This document shows, piece after piece, positions 10,601-18,308 of a stretch of 41,002 nucleotides of DNA. The position numbers were made by a program, and so were the translations under genes. Source of the DNA: an uncultured Bacteroidia bacterium (GTDB lineage Bacteria; Bacteroidota; Bacteroidia; Bacteroidales; ML635J-15). Location: NCBI GenBank assembly GCA_902791865.1, contig CADAXK010000025.1, forward strand, positions 1 through 41,002. The letters run 5' to 3'. Position 1 is the stretch's first letter; each line of letters begins with the position of its first letter. Under the pieces are notes generated by a model, which was not told the DNA's origin, did no database searches, and worked only from the letters and a program-made list of their open reading frames with translations.

Positions 10601-12053
10601 GCTCACATACGGAGGTTCCGCTTATTCGGTTGCAGCATCTGCACCTTCGGCATCTACAAACATATTCCTCGCCACCTACGGCGAATGCGTAACCAGCAAC
10701 CCCGCACTCACTGCAGCGGCAGCCACAAAGAACCTCAATATAGGTTCGGGCAGGTCACTCTCTCTCGGAAGCTACACACTTTCGGTGGCTGGAAACCTCA
10801 CCAACAACGGAACATTCAATGCCGGCACAGGAACAGCGGTATTCAACGGCAGCACACCTCAGACAATCTCCGGTACATCGCTCACATTCAACAATGTAAC
10901 CTTCAACAATGCAAAGGACTTCACACTCGATGGATTGACACCGACTGTAACTGGTCTGGCAACCTTCACCGCAGGTATCGTAAACGGTGACATGAACTTC
11001 GGAGCATCGGCAACCACGGCTGATGCAAGTCGCACAAGCCACGTTGATGGTAAGGTTACTAAGGAGGCTGGTTCTTCTGAATTCACCTTCCCGACCGGTA
11101 ACGCAGGCGTACTTGGTTCGGTAACTGCAACAGTAACTTCCGATACTTGGGTTCGCTTCCATAACCTAGTTGCTTCTGGCGATGCCCTACCAGCCGACTA
11201 TCCGCGCTTCTGGAATCCTAACAACAACTGCGCAGACAACGAAATACGTTTCGATCACGTTAGCAACTTCGAGTACTGGGATATTAATAGTCCGGTAGGT
11301 CTTAGCGGTGCTACGATTGTCGCATCAGCAGATAATGCTGGCAAACATTTCGGTTCAACAGATCCTGCACCTACCGCATCAGATGTTTTCGGTGCAATCT
11401 GGACTGGTGGCTGCTGGTCGAACCTAGGTGGAAGTGAACAACGTATTACTGATAATAACAAGACTATTATGATTGAAGGAGTTGACATTCCTGCAGTGAC
11501 CCGTGCTGGTACACCTTACTTTACCCTCGGCTCAAAGGATAAGGAAACCCTGTTGCCAATCGAACTCACTTCCTTCACCGCAACCTGCGACGGTCGTTCT
11601 TCTCTCATCGAGTGGACAACCGCCACCGAGAAGAACAACGATTACTTCTCGCTTGAGCGCTCCGGCGATGCAATCAATTTTACCGAAATTGCCCGTGTAG
11701 CAGGTGCTGGAAATTCGATAGAACCGCTCGACTATTCTTACACCGACTATGGCATCCACGGTGGTGACAACTACTACCGCCTCGTTCAGGTTGACTACGA
11801 CGGCACACGCACGGTTTCGGAAATCGTGGTTGCAAACTGCATCGAATCCGAGGTTGACGAACCAGAAGTTCAGGCATACCCGAACCCGTTCAGTGGCGAG
11901 CTTACCTTGGTTCTCGACAACTTCAACAACCGTGCAGCCACTATCGAGGTTTACGATATGCTTGGCAAGCTTATCTACACCGAGAAGGCATCCGCACCGC
12001 AGAACAGCTACGAGACCATCTTGAATCTCAGCAATCTGGTGCTTACAATGTAA
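4635..12053 (+). CDS. Giant multidomain T9SS adhesin A, C-terminus truncated by frameshift
   Basis: The protein has 2472 residues from ATG 4635, chosen because the promoter lies at 4574-4603 and the first residues match the leader of adhesin B. A hydrophobic export segment ends at about residue 57 (NAWG). Approximate modules: cleaved-adhesin-like jelly roll 60-260; PPC-like domain 265-385; Big2-type Ig 390-468; Ig 469-552; glycine-rich ALK/LTK-type domain 555-808; second Big2 818-905; Flg_new/InlB-type repeats 908-1062; beta-helix (DUF1565-like) from 1068, interrupted by a very glycine-rich tract 1232-1498; SprB-like and other Ig-like repeats 1702-1962; beta-helical strands 1969-2296; Ig-like domain 2307-2402; T9SS type A sorting domain from 2411 (YPNPF). 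The last strand of the sorting domain is out of frame, so secretion and anchoring are doubtful. An adhesive surface role is inferred. Confidence 0.85.
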   Translation: MNKIFTLCNDRQNRRNINCFDMKMNNNENKTIERHKFFNLKSCIVILLLLFGVNAWGQITTINYSFEGSDKNRWTFVNGSATNKWCISKNANAQNGGTYSLYVTNGDGGLQTGSEQAYSYNISYFSIVWAYIDIYFPESSSDYTFSFDWKCAGESTFDYFSVFLGDASTPTALNSGNNSDVPAQPSNTISFTNNIYSAGGTKFNGYNGSSIANTSWYTFSQTLNRVTYSGTTKRLYFVWKDDNSAGTTPGAAIDNIKITYTAANPPMTMECGTTYSGSLREGYSGWQYYTGSGHGGWNEIGEEHIYSFTPDISGDYTFIASTIEGDPDFFVLSSLNNNTCIAGWDGNSEDPSVEITLTGGVTYYVVAEHSSPAGTQRYEIKVMCPVCSRSLSFGSSPKTVLHGSTASCVATPSVGGGTIVYESSNTSVATVNSSGVVTGVSLGVATITATVYSDGTYCDATTTHTIVVLPPAPSISQQSIPLCGNIVRLEAHYSGAVPSGYSYHWYRGSVASANEITEGRSGDNYRYLDINAVRDENIYCRLESDTRYLQATEFEYNGDKQTYTVPHGTTSLKLEAWGASGGRGRGNEKWLSVGGNGGYSVGNYVAEPGTDLYVVVGGKGSDAVLGSGTVTITAPGGYNGGGGGTCDDENSSSAGREAAGGGGGATHIAKAAPSSGSDYQLRYYNSNSADILLVAGGGGGGSYKEWGGTGGGASGGAGAGSGTTHSGGFGYGANAQGMGDNDGVAGAGGGWQGGNAYNTTSSASYAGGGSGYIGAAGLTSSSTTGGVVYENNGRARITATAPICGNISSPLSIACCDNPSGTFAINGSSSVTFGTDQTATLNVNNTTGYTISWVSDNTSIVTVAGNGNSAVITGGHALGTTTITASITPSDSDICPMELIYTITVNPTITFDVTTTCNGTPSMQPDPQTVASGTIVTVPWDGIECNGSTFLGWATNSNGTATYTNGSSITVNNNITLYAIFKPNHTLTVISNLPEGGTVTGSGTYYEGQTVNISATPASGYYLAVWSLVGAGSSLSSMIVANPTLTMGTTDATVMANFYLIEPSGGSDSDCGTKIIYCSTGGNDNNNGSSTAPVQTLNKALSLATGGTASNPAIIRMASGTYNVNAPVNLISNVIIDGQWTANTSTGVWTKGTTLTTINRTTTSPEGGTTQPRIVAIEGNSVGNFKLQDIKVTTANAPAYSAITSNNYGVSTYAVHLNGCSNYEFVRCQLLPGNASQGKAGQSGNAGAAGGGASGGSGGDGGSASSSSASNGSTGRTGSAGSYSGGSGGSGGNETSYTSAGNHTATGGPGGSGYVGTQGATGSNGTDGSISNTTNYGSYFTPGGQAGTGGRGGNGSGGGGGGGGGGARARVGTLGGRYAYSSGGKGGNGGSGGSGGYGGTGGYGGGSSFGVYHYGSTSIGTFTDCYIVSGTAGTGGNGGAGGSGGNGNNGSVGVQPDTDSESYGLSGTSYATGGKGGTGGTGGKGGTGGAGGKGANGVSYKVAVVTSSGLSSGVSSGYTTTPSNYVTSIDYGSSSKMGCTNSQIKVTKSSGAFNTSFYVNDKTPSSTTSTGNNAVMAFPLGMTNKALTNTTQYNPYIFIAYERNLGEIDGVNNICIRSAQTYTYTYTGDINNGDVLQWRLVSADGNTQYESYAVIVEAGSVNTYTINAESLGLVAGSYLIKLEIKSDCCGVSVPIWKEIEVLEAPTFSVYASDAVCHDGNGSIEVTASGGTSPYSFSSDNGSNWTSSENNPFNFSLEQGTYYILVKDDNECVALAYEEAVIGEPAEFTAGEIKTTGQTLCYNTGTLNEIGVTTVASGGEGEIFYQWYVDGNSISETNSSTHTPANTYKTSPGVYHFTRKARYGECPNWIQSDGSWTLTVEEASVGTVTASASSETICIGSTVTLSASAEGNSGTMSYVWEGGSTSVMPNATTTYHVTATATTAGAGCTAETIKEVTVTVTAPSVDGIASGDMVWSGNAGTTNWATAGNWLTYGGSAYSVAASAPSASTNIFLATYGECVTSNPALTAAAATKNLNIGSGRSLSLGSYTLSVAGNLTNNGTFNAGTGTAVFNGSTPQTISGTSLTFNNVTFNNAKDFTLDGLTPTVTGLATFTAGIVNGDMNFGASATTADASRTSHVDGKVTKEAGSSEFTFPTGNAGVLGSVTATVTSDTWVRFHNLVASGDALPADYPRFWNPNNNCADNEIRFDHVSNFEYWDINSPVGLSGATIVASADNAGKHFGSTDPAPTASDVFGAIWTGGCWSNLGGSEQRITDNNKTIMIEGVDIPAVTRAGTPYFTLGSKDKETLLPIELTSFTATCDGRSSLIEWTTATEKNNDYFSLERSGDAINFTEIARVAGAGNSIEPLDYSYTDYGIHGGDNYYRLVQVDYDGTRTVSEIVVANCIESEVDEPEVQAYPNPFSGELTLVLDNFNNRAATIEVYDMLGKLIYTEKASAPQNSYETILNLSNLVLTM
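8330..9130 (+). repeat. Glycine-rich low-complexity tract in adhesin A
   Basis: About 265 codons dominated by GGx triplets such as GGTGGKGGTGG and GGNGGSGGSGG, including a run of about ten glycines near 8704-8733. It is inserted between beta-helix strands. A short strand-like segment (GTFTDCYIV, about 8893-8919) resembling the earlier YEFVRCQLL (about 8304-8330) reappears between two glycine runs, which suggests that the glycine runs leave the helix at equivalent turns. Confidence 0.85.
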
Positions 12054-12103
12054 GGGTTAGCACAACGGACTTTGTAATAAACAAGAATGTGGTAAAACAA
12101 TAA
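12039..12103 (+). other. Out-of-frame remnant of the adhesin A sorting domain
   Basis: Read one frame away, from the G at 12038, this stretch gives GAYNVRVSTTDFVINKNVVK and one more residue before TAA at 12101-12103. It matches the intact end of adhesin B (AYTVRVSTTDFVINKNVVKN). Compared with B, 7 bases are missing just after the codon at 12036-12038. Confidence 0.85.
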
Positions 12104-12108
12104 TAATG

Positions 12109-12162
12109 TTTGTGGTGTATTGTAGGGTTCGGTTTGAAACCAAACCCTACAACAACCACAAA
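12109..12162 (+). terminator. Long imperfect hairpin after adhesin A
   Basis: TTTGTGGT (12109-12116) pairs with ACCACAAA (12155-12162), TTGTAGGGTT pairs with AACCCTACAA, and GGTTT pairs with AAACC, forming one long stem with small bulges. There is no T-run directly after it, so it may protect the mRNA 3' end rather than terminate transcription. Confidence 0.6.
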
Positions 12163-12178
12163 GAAACAATAATCCATA

Positions 12179-12205
12179 GGGGCGCAATGAGTTGCGCCCC
12201 TTTTT
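12179..12205 (+). terminator. Rho-independent terminator of adhesin A
   Basis: A perfect 9-bp stem GGGGCGCAA/TTGCGCCCC (12179-12187, 12192-12200) with a TGAG loop, followed by TTTTT. Confidence 0.85.
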
Positions 12206-12216
12206 CGTGCCTGAAA

Positions 12217-12290
12217 ACCTGTACAGACGCAAAATTTTGCGTCTCAATTGATGCAACACATTGCAATCGGCGCAACACATTTGCATAAAT
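12217..12290 (+). repeat. Composite intergenic repeat, copy 3 (short)
   Basis: Palindrome AGACGCAAAATTTTGCGTCT at 12225-12244, preceded by cctgtac and followed by two gcaac/gcaatcggcgcaac iterations. The modules found before the palindrome in copies 2 and 5 are absent here. Confidence 0.8.
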
Positions 12291-12302
12291 TGTTAAATTT
12301 TT

Positions 12303-12333
12303 TTTGCATTTATCATTATTTTGTATAAATTTG
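12303..12333 (+). promoter_or_regulatory. Promoter of adhesin B
   Basis: Perfect TTTG (12303-12306), exactly 19 bp, and perfect TAAATTTG (12326-12333), 35 bp before ATG 12368. The surrounding sequence is closely similar to the adhesin C promoter at 19144-19174. Confidence 0.75.
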
Positions 12334-12367
12334 CATCCTTGTATTATAATAGGAAATTTGTTGTTAT

Positions 12368-15300
12368 ATGAATACTATTTTTACCTTATGCAATGACTGC
12401 CAGAATAGGCGTATTGGGACCAATCCCACAACTAAGAAATCTATTGTTTGCGATGAAGCGAATGCATCATTCGTAAATCGTAAACCTTTAGCTCAGCGAA
12501 TCCAATCTCCTACTCGGGGAAGGACAACTTTTAACTTTTCGCTCTTAACTGTTAACTGCATCTTGCTTCTCTGTTTGCTTTTTGGCGGTAAGGCATGGGC
12601 TGCAACAAAAACTTATACAGGAAGTGGTGCTTATTCGGCTACATATCCAGATATTCCAATAGGTGCAACAAATATTTCTTTTTCCCTTTCTATGGGTAGT
12701 TGCGACTATGACCTATATGTAAAAGAAGGAGGTCTTGTCACTACATCGAATTATACATGTCGCCCATATAATGGTTCCGGAAGTACTGAAAATTGCGGAC
12801 CCTATGACGGGCCTTATAATGGTTCAAATCTTTCTTTTTTGATTAATCCTTTTAGCGGTGCTTCATGCAATTGGACATTGACCATAACCTACACTCCTCC
12901 ATCCCCCTACGCCGCTCAGATTACCAGTGTTGATTACGGTTCGTCAACATGGTGCGTAGGAGAGACTCGTACGGTAAGGGTAACAGTAAAAAATGTTGGA
13001 TCTAAAACTTGGTATGCTACAGGTACCGCTACTAATAGCAACTGTTCCGACGACAACCATCAGACTACAATTGCATGCAAGTGGGCTGATGCAGCAAACT
13101 TCGATGTGGGTGGATATGGTCGCGTAAGTATTGGACAGAATATAGCTCCGGGTGAGACCAAAACAATCAGTCTGAATATTACGGCAACCACATTAGGAGC
13201 CACAAAGTTGCAATTCAACTTCATAAAAAGGGAATGTTTGTGGTTTAACGGAAGCAATGAGAATGGCATTTACGAAACTCCTACTATAAATGTAGTAGCT
13301 CCTCCGAATATTTCGGTAAATAACAGTTCCATAGGATGTAGCGGAACTGCTGTGAAACTTACTGCAAGTGAGAATGTTCCATCTGGTGGATTCTTTGATG
13401 GTTTCGAGAATGATGATTTTAATAGTAAATGGGGAACGCAAGAATCTAATGGTTTTGTATGGAGTAGGAATTCCAGTCAGCACATTTCTGGTAGTTATAG
13501 TGCAGGAACCGGTTATGGAAATGGTAGTGATAGATATAGTCCATTGTTGCTTAATATGAATCTGTCTGGATATACTGGTGTCGTATTGTCGTTTAATTAT
13601 TTTACACCATGGTATTCTTCTGGGGGCTACGATTATTCTGAAGAGCTACGTATATGTATATACGATGCAAATTATAATAGTTTGGGTTGTACGGATAATT
13701 TTTATTCGCCCCCAGCTTCTTGGGATTCGAAATCTTTTAATATTCCTGACGGCACAAGTTATATTGCTATTTGGGCAGTAGACGGTGATGGTTATGGTGC
13801 ATTTATTGACAATGTGAGTATTACGTGGGCAACAAGTTTCGCTCAGCCTTCATTTACTTGGAGTGCAGAGCCTGGCAGTACTACAGGAACTCAGAGCGGT
13901 GCTACATATACGGTTACACCTGCCGCAGCAACAAATACATATACTGTTAGGAGCGGTGCAACTTCCTGTACAAGCAGTGTAACCATTGATAGGCCTGGTG
14001 TCTCTGGCTACTTGTCGTCATCGGCATCGCCTATTGATTGCGGTTCGCCTGTAACTCTCAATGTTACGGGAGAAGGTTCTCCCACATACACATGGTACAG
14101 CAATTCCGGGTGTACAACTGTACTGCAGAATGGTGCATCATATACGCCAAATGTGAATACTCCTTCTACCATATATGGTCGTGCCAGTGTTTCGGTTGAT
14201 GGAATTGGACCATATTCATCTTCACAAGTTGGCAATCCATATAATTTCGAATATACAGGCGGTATTCAGACCGTTGTCGTTCCTGCCGAAGCAACAGTCG
14301 CTAAACTGCAGGTGTGGGGAGCAGAAGGCGGACGAGGATTGGATAATGGAAGTCTTAATGCATCCGGAGGCAAAGGTGGCTACTCGTACGTTGATGTAAA
14401 TGTTTCGCCTGGTCAGACTTTGTATGTGGTTGTAGGAGGGAAGGGAACTGATGGTTCCTATAGAAGTAATTCTTCAGGTGGGTATAATGGAGGAGGTTCT
14501 GGTACATGGGATAATGGGGATGACGAATCTTCTGGTGGAGGTGGCGGAGCCACTCACATAGCATTATCTTCAGGAGTACTATCTTCACTTGCAGGAAACC
14601 GTTCTTCGGTATTGGTTGTCGCAGGTGGTGGCGGAGGAGGATCTTACCGGCAAAATGGAGGTTACGGTGGTGGCACTAGTGGCGGTCAGGGCGCTAATAG
14701 TGGTGGCGCTGGTGGCACTCAGAATCCAAGTACCTATTTCGGACAAGGACAAAATGGTAGTGGTAAAGGAAATAGTAATGGTGTTGCCGGCGGTGGCGGC
14801 GGCTGGGATGGAGGTAAAACCAATACGAATACCTCTAATGACAGAAATTCTGGCGGTGGTGGCTCAGGCTATATTACTGAAAATAGGATTGAAGGTAATA
14901 CACAACCAGGAAGTAATGCATTCCTCTCGCCGAGCGGATCGAACGAAACTGGTCATGCCGGCAATGGGTATGCAAGGATAACTTTTTACAAGCGGGCAGC
15001 CGGAACTTGTACATCTAATGTCGTGTCTGTTCCTGTAAATAAGCCTAGCGTCAGCATAACTACGGGCCTCGCAAATAAGACTGTATGCGAAGGTAGTTCT
15101 GTAAGTTTTAGTCCTACAGTGTCAGGACCTGGCCTTTCCTATCAGTGGCAGCATAATGGCTCGTCAATTGGTGGAAATTCTGTTACATATACTGATGCAA
15201 GTGCTTCTACATCCGATGCGGGAACATATTCAGTAACGGTAACATCAACAGTAGGAACATGTACGGCTAAACAAAATACAAGTGCAACATTGACTGTAAA

Positions 15301-15508
15301 TACAAAACCAACGGCGCCTACGGGCATCAGCGGCGACCCGTCGCTGACGATCTGCAGCGGCAATTCCGTCACCCTGTCGGCGACAGGCGGAGACAACGGC
15401 TCTGGCGCAGACCTTCAGTGGGGCAAGGGCACGACCGTCGGCAGCAACATACTTGGCACTGGCACGCGCCGACCTCCAACGACCGCACGTACTGGGTGCG
15501 CAGGGTAG
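12368..15508 (+). CDS. T9SS adhesin B, N-terminal part (frameshifted gene)
   Basis: Start ATG 12368 follows the promoter and is the only ATG before the export signal, so the long, basic N-region (about 57 residues) ahead of the hydrophobic core ending AWA (about residue 78) should be translated. Modules after that: PPC-like beta domain; an Ig-like domain with CVGETRTVRVTVKN; a jelly roll at about 13387-13840; Ig-like repeats; a glycine-rich ALK/LTK-type domain at about 14250-15000; Ig-like and PKD-like repeats with CSGNSVTLSATGG. The frame ends at 15508 after a run of unrelated residues. The matching continuation of the last repeat (NDRTYWVRRVG) lies in another frame from about 15466. One original gene of about 5.36 kb (12368-17727) is therefore likely. 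Confidence 0.8.
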   Translation: MNTIFTLCNDCQNRRIGTNPTTKKSIVCDEANASFVNRKPLAQRIQSPTRGRTTFNFSLLTVNCILLLCLLFGGKAWAATKTYTGSGAYSATYPDIPIGATNISFSLSMGSCDYDLYVKEGGLVTTSNYTCRPYNGSGSTENCGPYDGPYNGSNLSFLINPFSGASCNWTLTITYTPPSPYAAQITSVDYGSSTWCVGETRTVRVTVKNVGSKTWYATGTATNSNCSDDNHQTTIACKWADAANFDVGGYGRVSIGQNIAPGETKTISLNITATTLGATKLQFNFIKRECLWFNGSNENGIYETPTINVVAPPNISVNNSSIGCSGTAVKLTASENVPSGGFFDGFENDDFNSKWGTQESNGFVWSRNSSQHISGSYSAGTGYGNGSDRYSPLLLNMNLSGYTGVVLSFNYFTPWYSSGGYDYSEELRICIYDANYNSLGCTDNFYSPPASWDSKSFNIPDGTSYIAIWAVDGDGYGAFIDNVSITWATSFAQPSFTWSAEPGSTTGTQSGATYTVTPAAATNTYTVRSGATSCTSSVTIDRPGVSGYLSSSASPIDCGSPVTLNVTGEGSPTYTWYSNSGCTTVLQNGASYTPNVNTPSTIYGRASVSVDGIGPYSSSQVGNPYNFEYTGGIQTVVVPAEATVAKLQVWGAEGGRGLDNGSLNASGGKGGYSYVDVNVSPGQTLYVVVGGKGTDGSYRSNSSGGYNGGGSGTWDNGDDESSGGGGGATHIALSSGVLSSLAGNRSSVLVVAGGGGGGSYRQNGGYGGGTSGGQGANSGGAGGTQNPSTYFGQGQNGSGKGNSNGVAGGGGGWDGGKTNTNTSNDRNSGGGGSGYITENRIEGNTQPGSNAFLSPSGSNETGHAGNGYARITFYKRAAGTCTSNVVSVPVNKPSVSITTGLANKTVCEGSSVSFSPTVSGPGLSYQWQHNGSSIGGNSVTYTDASASTSDAGTYSVTVTSTVGTCTAKQNTSATLTVNTKPTAPTGISGDPSLTICSGNSVTLSATGGDNGSGADLQWGKGTTVGSNILGTGTRRPPTTARTGCAG

Positions 15509-17727
15509 GCACGTCGGCGTGTACGGACAATACCGGCGGCGTATCACAGGTTGTAACACTCAACACGGCACCGACCGCACCTACAAGCATCAGCGGCACG
15601 ACCACCATTTGCAGCGGCTCGTCAACAACACTTACGGCAGACGGCGGTGGCGAAGGCTCGGGCGCAACCTACCAGTGGGGCACCGGCAGTGTCGGCAGTA
15701 ATCCAATAAGCGGCAACGGCGCATCGGTGACAGTATCGCCTAACGCCAACACGACCTACTGGGTGCGCAGGGTTGGCAACAGCGCATGTGCAAACACTAC
15801 CGATGGAGTTTCGCAGGCAGTAACTGTAATTGATGTTCCTGAAGTTGATGCAATAACAAGTCCTGCAGCAATATGTGTTGGCGAAGCCTTGGATCTTACA
15901 ATACCAAATGTAACATATAATGGTAGTGCTGGTTCTGGTATCTGGCAGATAAGCGAAACCCAGAATGGTTCGTATACTACGTTTACAAATAGCAATTTAC
16001 AGCAAGGTCAGGATGGATACTATATAAGATACACAGCTACAAACGATTGCGGCTCAACTAGTAATACTGGTGTGCCGATTACTGTAAACCATCCTAACAT
16101 ATCTATCTCGTCTTCGTGTGACTACGTATGGAGAGGCGGAACATCAAACTGGAATATTCCATCAAACTGGTACGAGTATAACGGAGGTTCCTATTCTGTC
16201 GCATCATCTTTGCCATCCGAAGCAAAGAACTATTACATAGCCATAGGTGGTTCTGGCTCATGTTTGCATGATGTTCAGCAGGCATATATGAATGCCGATG
16301 CAACAGTAAATAACATAGAGATAGCATCGGGTGCCGAATTGCATATACAGGAGAATGTGACTCTTAGACTTGCAGGCTCTATAATCAATAATGGTACATT
16401 TGTGGCTGATAATAGCAGTATAATCGAATTGAATGGTGCAAACGACCAGACATTGAGCAGTGCAATGGAATTCGGAAATATAACCTTTGCACAAGTTGCT
16501 AATAATAAAAAGATTATTGCTCCACATGGCATTACCGTAAACGGCACGGCAACTTTCACTCAAGGTACTGTCATTGGTGATATGAATTTCGGTTCGAATG
16601 CATCGGCAAGCGGCGCAACACTTAACAGTTATGTCGATGGTGCAGTCACAAAGGACTTCGGTTCTTCAGACTTCACATTCCCGACTGGTAGCAATGGTGT
16701 ACTCGGTTCAGTAACAGTTCCTGCTACTCGTGCTACTGGCTCCGCAACCATACGCTTCAACAAGTCAACTGCAGACGGTGGCTTCACTACGGAAGAAGGC
16801 TATCCACGCTGGTGGAACTACAACGATATGTGCGATGACGGTAACAATCGTTTACATCACGTAAGCAATACCGAATATTGGGATATAAGTAGTTCTGCAG
16901 ACCTTTCAAATGTAACTTTGAGTTCTGTAGCAACATCAGATGTTCATTTCAACAATACAGTAGAAAATGCGTATGATGCAAGTGACATCAAAGTTGCGGC
17001 ATACTATGGTGGATGTTGGAAAAATATTGGAGGAACAGCTTCTGTTGATCCATACGAGGAAGTTGCCCATAGCATTATAACAATGACAGATGTCGTGATT
17101 CCTCGTGATCCTAATCGTAGCGCAGAAGGCGTAATCATCACACTCGGTTCAAAGAACGATAATACAGTTCTTCCAATCGAGCTCGTTTCCTTCACAGCAA
17201 CTTGCGATGGTCGTTCGGCTCTCGTTGAGTGGACAACCGCTACCGAGAAGAACAACGACTACTTCTCGCTCGAGCGTTCCGACGATGCAGTCAACTTCAC
17301 CGAGATTGCACGAGTAGCAGGTGCTGGAAACAGCATTGAACCGCTCGACTACTCTTACACCGACTATGGCATTCACGGTGGCGACAACTACTATCGCCTC
17401 GTTCAGGTTGACTACGACGGCACACGCACCACTTCGGAAATCATAGTTGCCAACTGCATCGAATCCGAGGTTGACGAACCCGAAGTTCAGGCATACCCGA
17501 ACCCGTTCAGTGGCGAGCTTACCTTGGTTCTCGACAACTTCGACAATCGTGCAGCCACCATCGAGGTTTACGATATGCTTGGCAAGCTTATCTACACCGA
17601 GAAGGCATCCGCACCGCAGAATAGCTACGAGACCATCTTGAATCTCAGCAATCTGCCACCGGCAGCCTACACGGTAAGGGTTAGCACAACGGACTTTGTA
17701 ATAAACAAGAATGTGGTAAAGAATTAA
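15418..17727 (+). CDS. T9SS adhesin B, C-terminal part with intact sorting domain
   Basis: This is the downstream half of the same gene in another frame. 15418 is only the first in-frame GTG; recognisable sequence begins near 15466. A complete PKD-like unit (CSGSSTTLTADGG ... TYWVRRVGNSAC) is followed by an Ig-like repeat, a beta-helical region (from VWRGGTSNWNIPSNW, about 16126-17150), the shared Ig-like domain beginning LPIELVSFTATCDGRS (17167) and a complete T9SS type A sorting domain (YPNPF ... AYTVRVSTTDF ... VVKN). It is the only one of the three paralogues whose sorting domain is whole. Without its own signal peptide the fragment alone would not be exported. Confidence 0.8.
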   Translation: MGQGHDRRQQHTWHWHAPTSNDRTYWVRRVGTSACTDNTGGVSQVVTLNTAPTAPTSISGTTTICSGSSTTLTADGGGEGSGATYQWGTGSVGSNPISGNGASVTVSPNANTTYWVRRVGNSACANTTDGVSQAVTVIDVPEVDAITSPAAICVGEALDLTIPNVTYNGSAGSGIWQISETQNGSYTTFTNSNLQQGQDGYYIRYTATNDCGSTSNTGVPITVNHPNISISSSCDYVWRGGTSNWNIPSNWYEYNGGSYSVASSLPSEAKNYYIAIGGSGSCLHDVQQAYMNADATVNNIEIASGAELHIQENVTLRLAGSIINNGTFVADNSSIIELNGANDQTLSSAMEFGNITFAQVANNKKIIAPHGITVNGTATFTQGTVIGDMNFGSNASASGATLNSYVDGAVTKDFGSSDFTFPTGSNGVLGSVTVPATRATGSATIRFNKSTADGGFTTEEGYPRWWNYNDMCDDGNNRLHHVSNTEYWDISSSADLSNVTLSSVATSDVHFNNTVENAYDASDIKVAAYYGGCWKNIGGTASVDPYEEVAHSIITMTDVVIPRDPNRSAEGVIITLGSKNDNTVLPIELVSFTATCDGRSALVEWTTATEKNNDYFSLERSDDAVNFTEIARVAGAGNSIEPLDYSYTDYGIHGGDNYYRLVQVDYDGTRTTSEIIVANCIESEVDEPEVQAYPNPFSGELTLVLDNFDNRAATIEVYDMLGKLIYTEKASAPQNSYETILNLSNLPPAAYTVRVSTTDFVINKNVVKN

Positions 17728-17730
17728 CAA

Positions 17731-17773
17731 TTCCCCACGATGTCACCCTGAACTTGTTTCAGGGTCTGGGGAA
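17731..17773 (+). terminator. Two-tier hairpin after adhesin B
   Basis: TTCCCCA (17731-17737) pairs with TGGGGAA (17767-17773), and CCCTGAA (17746-17752) pairs with TTCAGGG (17758-17764) inside it. No T-run follows directly; the clear terminator comes next. Confidence 0.5.
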
Positions 17774-17783
17774 ATACAATTTA

Positions 17784-17814
17784 TAGCGGTGCAATTTTGC
17801 GCCGCTATTTTTTT
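17784..17814 (+). terminator. Rho-independent terminator of adhesin B
   Basis: Stem TAGCGGTGCA/TGCGCCGCTA (17784-17793, 17798-17807; one G-T pair) followed by seven T. Nearly the same terminator follows adhesin C at 26555-26586. Confidence 0.85.
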
Positions 17815-17822
17815 GTCTTTTC

Positions 17823-18001
17823 AGTGCCCTGACGGGCAGAAATTTTAGTGCCCTTCGGGCAGAAATATAACAAATCTATTCCAAATTAAACAAAAAAAAG
17901 ATTTGAAAGATTACTTGCTTCGCTGCGTGAGCTAAAGGTTTGTGTCAATTTGTCAAATTTAACTTCGTTGAGGGCTTCGCCGTTCTCGCGTAGCGACTCT
18001 T
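17823..18001 (+). repeat. Composite intergenic repeat, copy 4, left half
   Basis: Two small hairpins, GCCC-TGAC-GGGC and GCCC-TTC-GGGC (17828-17862), then the module shared with 4218-4310, then aacttcgttgagggc and the 25-bp segment 17977-18001. That segment recurs at 19010-19034 with one mismatch, on the other side of the DUF3791/DUF3990 operon. The palindromic half of the element is found only after the operon. Confidence 0.8.
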
Positions 18002-18049
18002 ATCATCCTCAAGGTGTGAACAGCGAATCATTAAATATTAATGAATTTG

Positions 18050-18082
18050 TTTGGCGGTATGTGTGAAATATCTGTATATTTG
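18050..18082 (+). promoter_or_regulatory. Probable promoter of the DUF3791/DUF3990 operon
   Basis: TTTG (18050-18053), a 21-bp spacer and a perfect TATATTTG (18075-18082). The expected transcript start falls almost on ATG 18089, so the mRNA would have little or no leader. The spacer is 2 bp longer than usual, so confidence is moderate. Confidence 0.5.
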
Positions 18083-18088
18083 CCACGG

Positions 18089-18307
18089 ATGAACAAGAGA
18101 AACTTAGATATTGCCTATTTTATATCCTTCTGTATCGAACAATACAAGGTTGCAAAGCAAATTTCTGGAACAGAAGCAGCAAAAATATTCCGTAGATACG
18201 GCGTGCTTGATTATCTCGAAGAACATTTTGAACCATTGCATTCGCAAAGTCGCCAATGGATTATAGAGGACATTGATGAGTTTATAAATCTTAGGAAGGA
18301 AAATTAG
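18089..18307 (+). CDS. DUF3791-family small protein
   Basis: A 72-residue protein. The segments FISFCIEQYKVAK, F-x-x-YGVLDYLEEHFEPLHSQ and IIEDIDEFI fit the DUF3791 family, which is commonly found just before DUF3990 genes. The biochemical role is unknown; an accessory or antitoxin role is inferred only from the operon. ATG 18089 is chosen because family members start near this point and the -7 element ends at 18082; an in-frame ATG at 18041 lies upstream of the promoter. The next gene starts 1 bp after its stop codon. Confidence 0.75.
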   Translation: MNKRNLDIAYFISFCIEQYKVAKQISGTEAAKIFRRYGVLDYLEEHFEPLHSQSRQWIIEDIDEFINLRKEN

Positions 18308-18308
18308 A

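Noticed and set aside
15418..15508. Programmed ribosomal frameshift joining the two parts of adhesin B
   Set aside because: No slippery heptamer followed by a stable structure is seen; comparison with the neighbouring unit indicates a deletion of several codons.
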